A DNA stretch of 40,091 bases from an uncultured Saprospiraceae bacterium. GTDB taxonomy: Bacteria > Bacteroidota > Bacteroidia > Chitinophagales > Saprospiraceae. This document shows, piece after piece, positions 15,356-24,505 of this stretch. The position numbers and the translations under genes were made by a program. How positions within the stretch are numbered: the first letter of the stretch is position 1; every line of letters begins with the position of its first letter. The stretch lies in assembly GCA_937872385.1 (NCBI GenBank), contig CALMSO010000100.1, forward strand, positions 1-40,091. The letters are read 5' to 3'. The notes under the pieces are model-generated. The model did not search any database and was not told where the DNA came from. It worked only from the letters and a program-made list of their open reading frames with translations.

Positions 15356-16480
15356 TCATACTTTTATAAAAATTTTTCGCCAATATAATATCCAGGTGAC
15401 GCCGAGTATAAAAAGCACATAAATAATAGCAAAAGCTAATGATGCATTATACGGTGAACTAAATAAAGGTTCAAAAACGGTGTAATAAATCTGCCCGTAG
15501 AGGTTGCGCGTGCCGCCTTCCGGCAATGTCCATTGGGGTATCATCATGAGTTTTACTACAAAACCAGACAACACATAAGCAAAAAGCGCATTGGTGCCAT
15601 ACACGACAAAGGGCTTGACCCAGCGTTTGTATTGCAATACATCTACCAACCAATAAACCAGCGCCAGCCCCAGCAGCCCCACGCCACCAACGTATAATAC
15701 ATAGGAGCTGGTCCAGATTTTTTTATTAATCGGGAAGTAAATATCCCAAATTAGCCCCAGCGCTACTAATATCGTGCCGATAGCAAATAGCCCCGTGAGT
15801 TTATGATAATCACTGCGCTCGGTTTTGAGCCATAACCCGGTGAACACCCCAATCATACCCGTGACAATGGCGGGCAGCGTGCTCAGCAGCCCTTCGGGAT
15901 CCCAAGTAACGGCTTGTTTCCACAGGTGATTAGTGCCTAATATTTGCCGGTCGAGCCAGGCACCGAGGTTGGTTTCGGGTTGCAAATTGGGCGGATTGCC
16001 ATCCGGAACGGGCACTACGGCCATCAAGAACCAGTACAAAAAAAGTAGCCCCACGCTCAGCCACACTTGTGTCCGCCAGGTTTTGATATAAACAAAAATC
16101 AAGGAGCAGAAAAAATAGACCAAGGCGATGCGCTGTAAGACGCCGGGGATGCGCAGGGTGGCAAAATCAAATTTAGGGAAAGCATTAAGGAACAACCCGA
16201 TGCCAAAAATCAGCAGCGTGCGGCGCAATATTTTGAGCATAATCTGCTGGCGGTCGTCGCCCCGTGCGATGCGCTTGCCCAAGGCCAAAGGCACCGCCAC
16301 GCCCATGATGAACAGAAAAAACGGAAATACCCAATCGGTTGGGGTGCAGCCGTGCCACTCGGCGTGCTGCAAAGGCGGATAGACGTACTGCCAGGTGCCG
16401 GGGGTGTTCACCAAAATCATGCCGGCGATGGTCAGCCCGCGAAAAACATCAAGTGAAAGCAAGCGTTTGCTGGATTCCAT
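15356..16480 (-). CDS. heparan-alpha-glucosaminide N-acetyltransferase-like membrane protein
   Basis: The product is 374 aa with about ten membrane segments. The N-terminus RLLSLDVFRGLTIAGMILVN is the hallmark of the HGSNAT-catalytic/DUF5009 group, followed by HAEWHGCTPTDWVFPFFLFI and MGVAVPLALGKR. In animals the relative transfers acetyl groups from cytosolic acetyl-CoA across the membrane to glucosamine. Bacterial members (NagX-like) are linked to amino-sugar or glycan use, but no such genes are nearby. A promoter candidate with good spacing lies upstream (16511-16541, minus strand). The His-rich lipoprotein gene follows in the same direction. Confidence 0.85.
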   Translation of the reverse strand: MESSKRLLSLDVFRGLTIAGMILVNTPGTWQYVYPPLQHAEWHGCTPTDWVFPFFLFIMGVAVPLALGKRIARGDDRQQIMLKILRRTLLIFGIGLFLNAFPKFDFATLRIPGVLQRIALVYFFCSLIFVYIKTWRTQVWLSVGLLFLYWFLMAVVPVPDGNPPNLQPETNLGAWLDRQILGTNHLWKQAVTWDPEGLLSTLPAIVTGMIGVFTGLWLKTERSDYHKLTGLFAIGTILVALGLIWDIYFPINKKIWTSSYVLYVGGVGLLGLALVYWLVDVLQYKRWVKPFVVYGTNALFAYVLSGFVVKLMMIPQWTLPEGGTRNLYGQIYYTVFEPLFSSPYNASLAFAIIYVLFILGVTWILYWRKIFIKV

Positions 16481-16510
16481 TGCGTAGTGGTTTTAAGTCT
16501 TGTCTGGGAA

Positions 16511-16541
16511 TAAAGGTAAACATTTTGGAAAAAAATCCAAT
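16511..16541 (-). promoter_or_regulatory. candidate promoter of the HGSNAT-like gene
   Basis: On the minus strand ATTG (16541-16538) is followed after 19 nt by TACCTTTA (16518-16511). One mismatch in each box, optimal spacing, leader of about 25 nt. Confidence 0.45.
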
Positions 16542-16669
16542 GCCTGCTTCAAAACTATCGCCAACAATCGCATAGCTGCAATATTCGTCGGAAAAGTTGG
16601 AAAACTTTGCCCTTTCATACAATATACCTTGCCGCTGTCAGCGTTTTAGAAGGGCATAACTTAATAAAA

Positions 16670-16691
16670 ACATGTTTATGACATGTTTATG
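16670..16691. repeat. perfect 11-bp tandem duplication
   Basis: ACATGTTTATG occurs twice head to tail (16670-16680, 16681-16691) in the gap between the RND gene and the HGSNAT-like gene. Each unit contains the palindrome ACATGT. Possibly a regulator site or a simple duplication; it lies downstream of the RND stop. Confidence 0.5.
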
Positions 16692-16753
16692 GGATTGTTG
16701 AAGTTGCCGGGGTAATTCGTAAAGATTTGCCTCGGTAGTTTTTTATGTAATAT

Positions 16754-19700
16754 TTAGCGTTTTATTTTACAAATAATAACCGGACAGAAGACACTGATAA
16801 CAAATAATGAAAAAACCAACCCGCCAATAACGCCTGCCGCCAGCGCATACCAAAATACGTCTTGTTTGCCGATAGTCAAAAAAGGAATTAGCCCCAACCC
16901 AGTAGAGAAAATAGTGAGCAAAATCGGCACGATTTTATGTCGAAAAGCCTTGACAAACAGTTGAATATCTGATCTTGAGGAGTATTGTCGCCGGAAAGCA
17001 TTGCGATCATTCAGAATAAAAATCAGGCTATTGACTACCAAACCGCTCACCACTACAAACGAGGTATAGCCACCCTGATCGAAGTAAATATCGAATGCAT
17101 AGAATGTAATAAAAATGCCAATGAATGATACCGGAATAAGTATAATAATAGCAAGCGACTGACGTAATGACTCAAACTGAATGGCACAGATAAAAAATAT
17201 CAGACCAACGACTAATAATAACAAGCCGTATAATTTTTGGCTTTCTTTACGTCCGAAACGCCATGTAATTTCCTGCATGGTGTAACCAAGGGGCATTTCG
17301 AGGCGCATTTCATTCATACATTGTTCTAAATATTTTTTACCAAATTGTGCGCTACCAGTATATTCAAATTCAATCATGCGCAGGTATTGCTGGTTCTCCT
17401 TATGCAGCGCGGTACTCACTTTTTGTTTTTTTAACGTACCTATTTCGCTGAAAGCGAGCGCTGTAGAGTCTGTCAGGCGCATCGTGCGATGCTCCAACAG
17501 CCAGAGGTCATTGCGCAGCAGATCATCATTTAGTACGCGTGCGGCCCGGCCATTGGCCGTGTATAATGCTGGTGCATAAGCTCGATTGTAAGGTGCTACT
17601 AATGTATTCACTGTTTGTAAGGATACCTTTCGTTGTGCCAGCGCATCGGGTTGCAAGGTCATTTCATATTGATATAAATCTTTTTCCCACCAATTAATAT
17701 TGGCATTGGTATTTACCTCCTGAATGCGCGGGTGGGCTAATAATTTATCAGCAAAGCGATCTGCTTGACGCTCTAATTCGGTTTTATCATAGCCGTACAT
17801 TTGCACCCGGAAGCGCGGAGGCGCGCCGCCACTATCATTACTAAAGCCCCGACCTACGCCGTAAATATTCCATTTTACCCCGCCGAGGTTGATGCTGTAG
17901 GCAATCATACGACTGCGCAGGATGTAAGGAAATGAAAAATCATATCCCTGATTGAAGTAAATACGGGTCATGCCAAACTGCCCGTTAGACACCTGCGTGG
18001 TGTATTGACGTATCTCCAGTCCGAATTGCGCTAAATATTGCTCTACCTGCCGAAAAACGGTATTCATTTGCTCCAGCGTAGCGCCCGGCGGCATGCTGCC
18101 CTGCACGAAAAGCACGGTTTCGTCGGGTTCGCGGTAAGCCGAGCCTTCATATACATATTGCGAAAAGAGTCGTAATGTGCCGCCCAATACACGATTAACA
18201 AGGGGTTTTATATTATCAATATACCAATCGCTGCCGAGGGTTTTATTATACCATTCTTGATTTTCTATTTTATTAGGTAATAAAAATACGGGCAAACCAA
18301 ATAATAAGATAGTAGCGCCAATCACAGCTGGCCGGTAGCGACAGAGCACCGTAAGTAGGCGCTCATAGAATTTGCTGGCTTGTATAATGCGCCGTCGGGC
18401 AGCGTAAGACAGGGCGCGATTTCCAGTTTTTAATACTATTTTTTCTAATAGGGCGGGTACTAATAATGCGGCAATAATTAATGATACACCGAGGTTGATA
18501 ATAATAACCTTACCGAAGTCTAATAGATTGGTTTTCCATAATTCTGGCAGAAAAAATATAATAACTAACGCTGAAATAGTAGTCAAAGTAGCTGCTAAGA
18601 GCGCCGGAAACACTTTCATATTGCCCTGCGTGCGTATATGATGCGCCATTACAATCGTATTATCAATCACCATACCAAATGATACCGTGATGCCCGCCAG
18701 TGCATACAGGTGAATGTCCACTTGGAATATATAATAAAAAATAAACGCCAAGCCCAGATTGGCAGCCAAACTGCATACGACCACCGCCAGGTAGCGAAAA
18801 CTGCGATAAACTAATAAAACAAAAGCGAGTAAAATACTCAGGGACAGCAAAGTACGACTACGAATTTTTTGTAATTCTTCATATAGGTATTCAGTGGAAT
18901 CATCTTCGAGATGCAAGCGATAAGAATCGGGCAGAGTACTTATGATATTTGTAATATTTTTCTTTATTTGCGCTGCCAATTGCAAAGTATTAACATAACG
19001 CTCCGGATAAAATATCAGACGGATACTATTTTGCCCATTGATGCGATAATACTGGCGTGGCGGCCGCTCAGCCAATTGCACCCGCGCTACGTCTCCCAAG
19101 CGGATGGCGCGCCCTTCGGCTGTGGCGAGGGGTATGGCCAGCCATTCTTCTGTGCTCGGCTCGGCATCATAATTTCGATTGCGCAACTGAATAAAGACAT
19201 CATAATCTCCTTGCCGGGCCATGCCAAGGGCTTCACTGCGAAAGTACTGTCGCAGGGCTTCGGTGAGGGTTTCGGGGTCGAGGCGCAGGGACGCCAATTG
19301 CGCTGCATCGTAGGTGATGAGCCATTCCTGCTCGTTGCCGCCTACCACGTCAATGGTGCGGATACCTTCGGTGAGCGCCAGTTGAGGATTGAGCCGCTCT
19401 AATGCATAACGATATAATAAGGAAGGGCTATCATTACCACTTAGTGAATAAACTAATAAGGGCCGCTCCTCTTGTTTTTCATCAGGCTGATTTACTTCGA
19501 TGGTGGGGTAGCTCACGCCAGCGGGCAGCCGTGGGTACAATTGCCGAATTTTGGAAGCAATTTCAAAACGCAGATAATCTAACGGAGCATTTTTATCAAA
19601 ATCCAGTCGGATATTGCCGGTGCCATTACCGGATACGGAGTAAATTTTACGCACCCCTTTCACGAGGCTAAAGGCACCCTCCAGCAAGGTAGTCACTTCC

Positions 19701-19864
19701 TGTTCTAACACTTCGGGAGCCGCATCGCGCCAAGTGTAGCGCACCGTAACCGAAGGTGCCTGCGCAATGGGCAAAAATTGTAAGGATAGCCGCGACACCA
19801 AACCCGTGCCCAGCAGGGTGAGCACAGCAAAAGACATCAGCACAGAAAAAGCAGAAAAGCGCAT
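16754..19864 (-). CDS. RND-family efflux permease
   Basis: The product is 1036 aa, the usual length for an RND inner-membrane pump, with two repeats of one helix, a large periplasmic loop and a helix bundle. The N-terminal helix (MRFSAFSVLMSFAVLTLLGT) leads to LPIAQAPSVTVRYTWRDAAP, the standard start of the first loop. In TM4 the motif is FGMVIDNTIVMAHH, so the first of the two proton-relay acids is Asp401 and the second is Asn402, where AcrB-type pumps have Asp-Asp. TM10 reads VSGLVVNSLIFILND and lacks the AcrB Lys. The two-helix bundle ends with KIKR. No membrane-fusion or TolC-like gene is adjacent, so it must use partners elsewhere or act alone. A promoter candidate lies at 19984-20015. 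Confidence 0.88.
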   Translation of the reverse strand: MRFSAFSVLMSFAVLTLLGTGLVSRLSLQFLPIAQAPSVTVRYTWRDAAPEVLEQEVTTLLEGAFSLVKGVRKIYSVSGNGTGNIRLDFDKNAPLDYLRFEIASKIRQLYPRLPAGVSYPTIEVNQPDEKQEERPLLVYSLSGNDSPSLLYRYALERLNPQLALTEGIRTIDVVGGNEQEWLITYDAAQLASLRLDPETLTEALRQYFRSEALGMARQGDYDVFIQLRNRNYDAEPSTEEWLAIPLATAEGRAIRLGDVARVQLAERPPRQYYRINGQNSIRLIFYPERYVNTLQLAAQIKKNITNIISTLPDSYRLHLEDDSTEYLYEELQKIRSRTLLSLSILLAFVLLVYRSFRYLAVVVCSLAANLGLAFIFYYIFQVDIHLYALAGITVSFGMVIDNTIVMAHHIRTQGNMKVFPALLAATLTTISALVIIFFLPELWKTNLLDFGKVIIINLGVSLIIAALLVPALLEKIVLKTGNRALSYAARRRIIQASKFYERLLTVLCRYRPAVIGATILLFGLPVFLLPNKIENQEWYNKTLGSDWYIDNIKPLVNRVLGGTLRLFSQYVYEGSAYREPDETVLFVQGSMPPGATLEQMNTVFRQVEQYLAQFGLEIRQYTTQVSNGQFGMTRIYFNQGYDFSFPYILRSRMIAYSINLGGVKWNIYGVGRGFSNDSGGAPPRFRVQMYGYDKTELERQADRFADKLLAHPRIQEVNTNANINWWEKDLYQYEMTLQPDALAQRKVSLQTVNTLVAPYNRAYAPALYTANGRAARVLNDDLLRNDLWLLEHRTMRLTDSTALAFSEIGTLKKQKVSTALHKENQQYLRMIEFEYTGSAQFGKKYLEQCMNEMRLEMPLGYTMQEITWRFGRKESQKLYGLLLLVVGLIFFICAIQFESLRQSLAIIILIPVSFIGIFITFYAFDIYFDQGGYTSFVVVSGLVVNSLIFILNDRNAFRRQYSSRSDIQLFVKAFRHKIVPILLTIFSTGLGLIPFLTIGKQDVFWYALAAGVIGGLVFSLFVISVFCPVIICKIKR

Positions 19865-19983
19865 GACTATTTGGTTTCGTGATTTTAATTCATAAATTAT
19901 TGGTTAACAAGATTTAACGCATTGTGTTTTAAGCAATATTTTCTTTGATCTTCCGGCTCGGCGCGGTGGTTATTTCATAACTA

Positions 19984-20015
19984 TAAAGATAGATATACCT
20001 TGGCAATTGTTCAAC
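19984..20015 (-). promoter_or_regulatory. candidate promoter of the RND gene
   Basis: On the minus strand GTTG (20015-20012), a 20-nt spacer and TATCTTTA (19991-19984). Each box is one base off consensus. The leader would be about 110 nt. Confidence 0.45.
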
Positions 20016-20060
20016 TTTTTGTAACGGTAAAAAATAATCGGGAGCTAAAAATTTATAAGG

Positions 20061-20142
20061 ATAACCCTTTTCAATTGAAAATGACGTACTTATTGTATTC
20101 TCAAAAGCTGCTTTTTCAAAATCTCAAATCGTACTTCGCAAA
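20061..20142 (+). repeat. interspersed intergenic repeat, copy 2
   Basis: The first block (20061-20094, with TTTTCAATTG and GTACTT) matches the minus strand of 13221-13189 at 28 of 34 aligned columns with one gap. The second block (20126-20142, AAATCGTACTTCGCAAA) matches 13149-13133 at 15 of 17. Block starts are 65 bp apart here and 72 bp apart in the other copy. No open frame spans it. It lies between the RND promoter and the hairpin at 20163. Confidence 0.45.
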
Positions 20143-20162
20143 CCGTAAATGATGTAATATGG

Positions 20163-20201
20163 CGCTGCCGAATTTGTAGCCATGCTACAAATTCGGCAGC
20201 G
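20163..20201. terminator. perfect 18-bp hairpin downstream of the LolA-like gene
   Basis: CGCTGCCGAATTTGTAGC, loop CAT, then the exact reverse complement. It lies 64 nt beyond the stop of the minus-strand LolA-like gene, so transcription termination is the simplest role. However, no T-run follows on either strand, the stem is unusually long and perfect, and the loop is minimal. It could instead be a recombination-derived or REP-like element, or an RNA-processing block. Confidence 0.5.
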
Positions 20202-20265
20202 ATACATAATGCTTTGTTAAAAGAGCTATTTTTTGATGGAAGCCAGCAGTTTGTTTGGCAATAAC

Positions 20266-20949
20266 TCAGTAGCGCAAGTCTTCTACATGATAGCCTGGGT
20301 ACTTTGCTTTGTCGAAAGTAAAATAATCGGCGGTAAAGGCCTTGTTGGGCACCAATTGGCTAATCGTAATGGTGAAGCGCGAGCCGTCCTTACCGAAAGC
20401 CTTGACATTCAGCACCTCCGAGGTGGTTTTGTTGACGGTCATCCGGATTTTGGAGTAATCAAAATTCTTTTGCAAAGGCTTGAATTCAATTTCTTGCACC
20501 GCCTTGCCGCCCTGGCTGTATTCATTTACTAATACATAAGCAAATTTCCCTTTTTGATAAAAATTGAAGAGCGACTGCGGCGACAAAATATCAGTATCTT
20601 CATCGGCATCCGGCATATTATTAATTTGTACTTCCTTATTACTGCTCATAATCAGCCAGATAGATTTACCATCGCAAATAACCGATTGCCCAGCCAGCTC
20701 CACGCGGTATTTGTCGCCAGAGCGCGCCACTTTGCCTTTTTGCGACTCTTTGGGCTGTTCGGGCAGCTCAATATCTAAAGCAAAAGCCGCTTCGAGCGAT
20801 TTGTACCCTTCGTATTTTTTTTGCACTTTGTCAAGAATGGCTTTGGCTCTTGGGTCAGAATCCGCAGCCTTGTTGTAGTCGGTTTTGGTTTGGGCTGGCA
20901 GCGCAAACGCCATGCCAGAAAGTAGCATAAAAAGCAGCAGGTTTTTCAT
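20266..20949 (-). CDS. LolA-like outer-membrane lipoprotein carrier protein
   Basis: The product is 227 aa. A signal peptide (MKNLLLFMLLSGMAFALPAQ) is followed by a half-barrel-type domain. Typical LolA-like features are ILDKVQKKYEGYKSLEAAFA at the start, KVARSGDKYRVELAGQSVIC, DGKSIWLIMSSNKEVQINN, a DTDILSPQSLFNFYQKG turn and, near the end, FTITISQLVPNKAFTADYFT. LolA ferries lipoproteins across the periplasm. The frame runs back to 21126, but the extra 59 residues are unlike a signal peptide, so 20949 is chosen. The gene stands alone; the hairpin at 20163 follows it. It may be one of several LolA paralogues, and specificity is not readable. Confidence 0.83.
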   Translation of the reverse strand: MKNLLLFMLLSGMAFALPAQTKTDYNKAADSDPRAKAILDKVQKKYEGYKSLEAAFALDIELPEQPKESQKGKVARSGDKYRVELAGQSVICDGKSIWLIMSSNKEVQINNMPDADEDTDILSPQSLFNFYQKGKFAYVLVNEYSQGGKAVQEIEFKPLQKNFDYSKIRMTVNKTTSEVLNVKAFGKDGSRFTITISQLVPNKAFTADYFTFDKAKYPGYHVEDLRY

Positions 20950-21251
20950 ATTTTTCAGTTCAGTTTTACACCATGATTGTAAAATATCACAACAACATTT
21001 TAAACAATAGAATGAACGACTTTGATGTAGATTTATTGACAAAACAGCCCCGCTCGGATGATGTTTAACAAAATTTTTACTTTTTCGGGCCAAACAAGTT
21101 ATTGAAAAACACGCATTTGGGTACAATGCTCATATTTTTTCCTAAATTTGTTAAAGTTATTTGATAGAAAGTTTAGCCATTTTTTAGTGCTTTCTGTAAA
21201 AGCCTGAAAATCAGTCGCTATGCTTATTGTTTCACATTACAATTCTTTAGT

Positions 21252-21503
21252 ATGAATCTTTTTGTAGGAAACCTGAGCTACAAAACAACCGACGATGAGT
21301 TGACCCAAGCGTTTGCGGCTTATGGTGAAGTAAGTTCTGCGAGAGTACTGACCGATCGCAATACCGGCAGATCTAAAGGCATCGGCTTTGTAGAAATGCC
21401 CAACGACGATGAAGCGCAAGCTGCCATCGAAGGCCTGAATGGTGCCGATTTGAGCGGCCGCAACATCCGGGTGGAGGAAGCGCGCCCGCCTCGCGGTAGA
21501 TAA
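21252..21503 (+). CDS. RRM-domain RNA-binding protein
   Basis: The 83-aa product is a single RNA-recognition motif. RNP2 is LFVGNL (3-8) and RNP1 is SKGIGFVEM (about 41-49); the central strand-helix order is normal. The tail is a short basic PPRGR. Such small RRM proteins are common in Bacteroidota and cyanobacteria, where some are cold- or stress-linked. They bind single-stranded RNA in the cytoplasm. The gene is monocistronic, with an AT-rich upstream region of about 130 bp, and ends at a strong terminator shared with the convergent alaS. Confidence 0.93.
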   Translation: MNLFVGNLSYKTTDDELTQAFAAYGEVSSARVLTDRNTGRSKGIGFVEMPNDDEAQAAIEGLNGADLSGRNIRVEEARPPRGR

Positions 21504-21532
21504 GACTTGACTGCGTACCAGCGGCACACAAT

Positions 21533-21565
21533 GCCCGGAACTGACGAAAGTTCCGGGCGTTTTTA
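21533..21565 (+). terminator. terminator of the RRM gene, abutting the alaS stop
   Basis: A perfect 10-bp stem (GCCCGGAACT 21533-21542 / AGTTCCGGGC 21549-21558), loop GACGAA, then G and five T. It ends one base before the stop of convergent alaS (21566-21568). On the alaS strand no T-run follows, so it is a clear terminator only for the RRM gene. Confidence 0.85.
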
Positions 21566-24199
21566 TTATATCAATTCTTTAGCTTTGTCTAAGGCTGCAT
21601 CTAACCCGCGGACATCGCTGCCGCCTGCCGTAGCAAAAAATGGCTGCCCGCCGCCGCCGCCTTTTATTTCTTTTGCCAATTCGCGTACTAATGTACTAGC
21701 GTTCAATCCTTTGGCTTCCGCCAATGCTTCAGAAATCCGGATGACCAGCTGCGGTTTGTCATTGGCGATGGCTCCGAAGATAATGACGGCGTTGCCGACT
21801 TCCTTTTCTAAGTTGTAAGCTAAAGTTTTGATGGCGTTGGCGTCGGTGAGCGGCAGTTTTTTGATTAATAACTGAAAATCGTTTTTGCTTACAAACGCTT
21901 CGCGGAGTTCCTTTTGCAAATGAGCGGCCTGTTCCAGCAGCATGGTTTCTATTTGTTTTTGCAAGCGTTTATTTTCCTCCTGCAATTCAGCTACACGCTT
22001 AGCCGGCTCCTTCGGGTTTTTGAAAATAGCGCGCACGGCGTTCAATTCTTGGATTTCCTGATTAACATAACTGAGCGCTGCAAAAGCGGTCACAGCTTCG
22101 ATGCGCCGCACGCCCGCCGCTACTGCCGATTCGGAGATGATTTTGAAAAAGCCGATTTCGCCGGTGGCTTTTACGTGAGTGCCGCCGCACAACTCCCGGC
22201 TGGTGAGGGCATCGAAAGTGACCATGCGCACCCGCTCGCCGTATTTTTCGCCGAAAAGCATCATAGCGCCCGCTTCTTTGGCTGCTTCTATGGGAATGTC
22301 GCGCTCCTCTTCAAACGGAAGATTGAGCATAATCCGGTCATTAACAAACAGTTCAATCAGCTCTAACTCTTCGTCAGTAACCTTTTCGAAATGCGAGAAG
22401 TCGAACCGCAGATAGTGCTCGTTTACTAAAGAACCTTTCTGGGTGACGTGCTTACCGAGGATGCCGCGTAGCATAGCGTGCAGAAGGTGCGTCGCGGTGT
22501 GATTTTTTTCGGTAGGCAAGCGGATGTCTTCGTTTACTTCTACCCAAAGGGGCAGCAGGATGTCACTGGGTAGCTTTTCGACAATATGAATGATCAGGTC
22601 ATTTTCTTTTTTGGTGTCCAATACTTTAATAATTTCTGGTGCCTCTTCATCTCCAAAGTAAAGCGCACCCCGGTCGCCTACCTGCCCACCACCTTCTGGG
22701 TAAAAAGGCGTTTTGTCCAACACAATCTGGTATTGCAAGCCTTTTTTGCTTTGTACTGCCCTGTATTTCAATACTTTGGCGGCACAGTCTAAGGTATCGT
22801 AGCCTACAAATTCTACGTGTGTTTCCTGCCCGTTGAAGGTGATCCAGTCGCCTACTTGCTTTTCGGCATCTATTTTCGAGCGGCTTTTTTGCTGCTGCAA
22901 TGCTTTTTCAAAGCCGGCAATGTCCACCGACCAGCCCTTTTCCTTAGCAATCAGCTCGGTGAGGTCTATCGGAAAACCAAAAGTATCGAACAGTTCAAAG
23001 GCATCTTTACCGCTGATCGTGCCGTCTTGCGTTTCGAGTACATCAAGGCGTTTCAGACCATTTTCTAAGGTGCGTAGAAAAGAGCGCTCTTCTTCCAGAA
23101 TGACTTTTTGTACAAAATCCTGCTGGGCTTTCAATTCCGGGAATACATGGGCAAACTCGTCCGCCAGCAACGGTATCAAACTGTGCAAAAACGGTTCCCG
23201 GATTTCCAAAAACGAATAGTAATAACGCACCGCTCTGCGTAAGATCCGCCGAATAACGTAGCCCGCCCCGCCTGCGGCCGGAAGCTGCCCATCGGCAATG
23301 GTAAAGGCTACGGCACGGATATGATCCACCACCACGCGCATGGCCACATCGGTGAGTGCGGAGCGCTCGTAAGAGCCGGTATATTTTTTGCCGCTGGCTT
23401 TTTCTACAAAAGCGATGAAAGGCGTGAACACGTCGGTATCGTAGGTGTAGCGCTTGCCTTGTAGCACCATGCACAAGCGCTCGAAACCCATGCCGGTGTC
23501 CACATGCGTAGCGGGCAAGGGCACCAGCGAGCCGTCAGCTTTGCGCTCGAATTGCATGAATACATTGTTCCAGATTTCGACTACCGAGGGGTCGTCTTGG
23601 TTTACAAGGTGTTCGCCGGGTAGCTGGGCACGCTCGGCATCTGGGCGGAAGTCGTAGTGAATTTCTGAGCAAGGGCCGCAGGGGCCTTGGGCACCCATTT
23701 CCCAGAAATTGTCTTTTTTGGAACCATCGAGGATGTGGTTATCCGGCAGATACTTGCGCCAAATAGCGCGCGCTTCCTCGTCGGGGGGCAGGCCATCAGC
23801 CGAGTCACCACCAAAAACAGTGGCATAGAGCCGATCTGGCTGTAAGCCAAGCACTTCGGTGAGCAGCTCCCAGCTCCAGGCAATGGCTTCTTCTTTGAAA
23901 TAATCGCCAAACGACCAGTTGCCGAGCATTTCAAACATGGTGTGGTGCGTACCGTCGAAGCCCACGTCTTCCAGGTCGTTGTGCTTGCCACTCACGCGCA
24001 GGCACTTTTGGGTATCGGCAATGCGCGGGGCGGGCGGAGTGCCGTTGCCGAGGAAGAAATCCTTGAACTGGACCATGCCGGAGTTGGTGAACATCAGCGT
24101 GGGGTCGTTTTTCAGTACCAAAGGTGCTGAAGGAACAATTTTGTGTTGCTTCGATTGGAAAAAATCGAGAAAAGCTTGGCGTATTTCGTGCGACGTCAT
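21566..24199 (-). CDS. alaS: alanine--tRNA ligase
   Basis: The product is 877 aa, full length for bacterial AlaRS. The order is normal: the class II catalytic core begins MTSHEIRQAFLDFFQSKQHK with MFTNSGMVQFKDFFLG and RVSGKHNDLEDVGFDGTHHT; the editing domain has the zinc-binding set HTATHLLHAML and CGGTHVKATG; the C-terminal C-Ala part has the helical coiled stretch AELQEENKRLQKQIETMLLE and ends with the glycine-rich EIKGGGGGQPFF and a short helix. It charges tRNA-Ala and hydrolyses mischarged Ser/Gly products. A -7 box candidate lies 56 nt upstream. The divergent M23 peptidase gene is a neighbour often seen with alaS in Bacteroidota (from memory). Confidence 0.97.
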   Translation of the reverse strand: MTSHEIRQAFLDFFQSKQHKIVPSAPLVLKNDPTLMFTNSGMVQFKDFFLGNGTPPAPRIADTQKCLRVSGKHNDLEDVGFDGTHHTMFEMLGNWSFGDYFKEEAIAWSWELLTEVLGLQPDRLYATVFGGDSADGLPPDEEARAIWRKYLPDNHILDGSKKDNFWEMGAQGPCGPCSEIHYDFRPDAERAQLPGEHLVNQDDPSVVEIWNNVFMQFERKADGSLVPLPATHVDTGMGFERLCMVLQGKRYTYDTDVFTPFIAFVEKASGKKYTGSYERSALTDVAMRVVVDHIRAVAFTIADGQLPAAGGAGYVIRRILRRAVRYYYSFLEIREPFLHSLIPLLADEFAHVFPELKAQQDFVQKVILEEERSFLRTLENGLKRLDVLETQDGTISGKDAFELFDTFGFPIDLTELIAKEKGWSVDIAGFEKALQQQKSRSKIDAEKQVGDWITFNGQETHVEFVGYDTLDCAAKVLKYRAVQSKKGLQYQIVLDKTPFYPEGGGQVGDRGALYFGDEEAPEIIKVLDTKKENDLIIHIVEKLPSDILLPLWVEVNEDIRLPTEKNHTATHLLHAMLRGILGKHVTQKGSLVNEHYLRFDFSHFEKVTDEELELIELFVNDRIMLNLPFEEERDIPIEAAKEAGAMMLFGEKYGERVRMVTFDALTSRELCGGTHVKATGEIGFFKIISESAVAAGVRRIEAVTAFAALSYVNQEIQELNAVRAIFKNPKEPAKRVAELQEENKRLQKQIETMLLEQAAHLQKELREAFVSKNDFQLLIKKLPLTDANAIKTLAYNLEKEVGNAVIIFGAIANDKPQLVIRISEALAEAKGLNASTLVRELAKEIKGGGGGQPFFATAGGSDVRGLDAALDKAKELI

Positions 24200-24254
24200 T
24201 ATAGAATGGATGTTTATAACGGATTTAATGTTGTAACATAATAAAAGCGAAGTA

Positions 24255-24290
24255 CAAAATTAGTAGTACCAACGCTATTTATCTAACAAT
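24255..24290 (-). promoter_or_regulatory. candidate promoter of alaS
   Basis: Minus strand: ATTG (24290-24287), 24-nt spacer, TAATTTTG (24262-24255). The -7 box is a full match, the spacer is slightly long, the leader is about 48 nt. Confidence 0.4.
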
Positions 24291-24347
24291 TTTCCTTGAA
24301 TACTGTTAACAAGCAGTCATTTTTTATAAAGCATTAGTGGTATGCAA

Positions 24348-24380
24348 TTGTTAAAGTTGGTAAATGTAGTGTTACTTTTG
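24348..24380 (+). promoter_or_regulatory. distal promoter candidate upstream of the M23 gene
   Basis: TTG (24348-24350) is followed after 22 nt by TACTTTTG (24373-24380), a full -7 match. It would give a leader of nearly 280 nt, so it may be secondary or serve an unseen transcript. Confidence 0.35.
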
Positions 24381-24505
24381 CCTAGAGTTGCGTTTGAGCA
24401 AGGGATTAATGACAACAAACACGTTTAAAGTGTCATTTTTTTGATTATAAAACAATACTTTATAAGCATTCCATTGATAGTATGGTCGAAATTTTTCCAC
24501 AATGC

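Noticed and set aside
20061..20201. CRISPR-like array from the repeats and hairpin
   Set aside because: The blocks are not regularly spaced direct repeats, only two copies exist in the window, and no cas genes are present.
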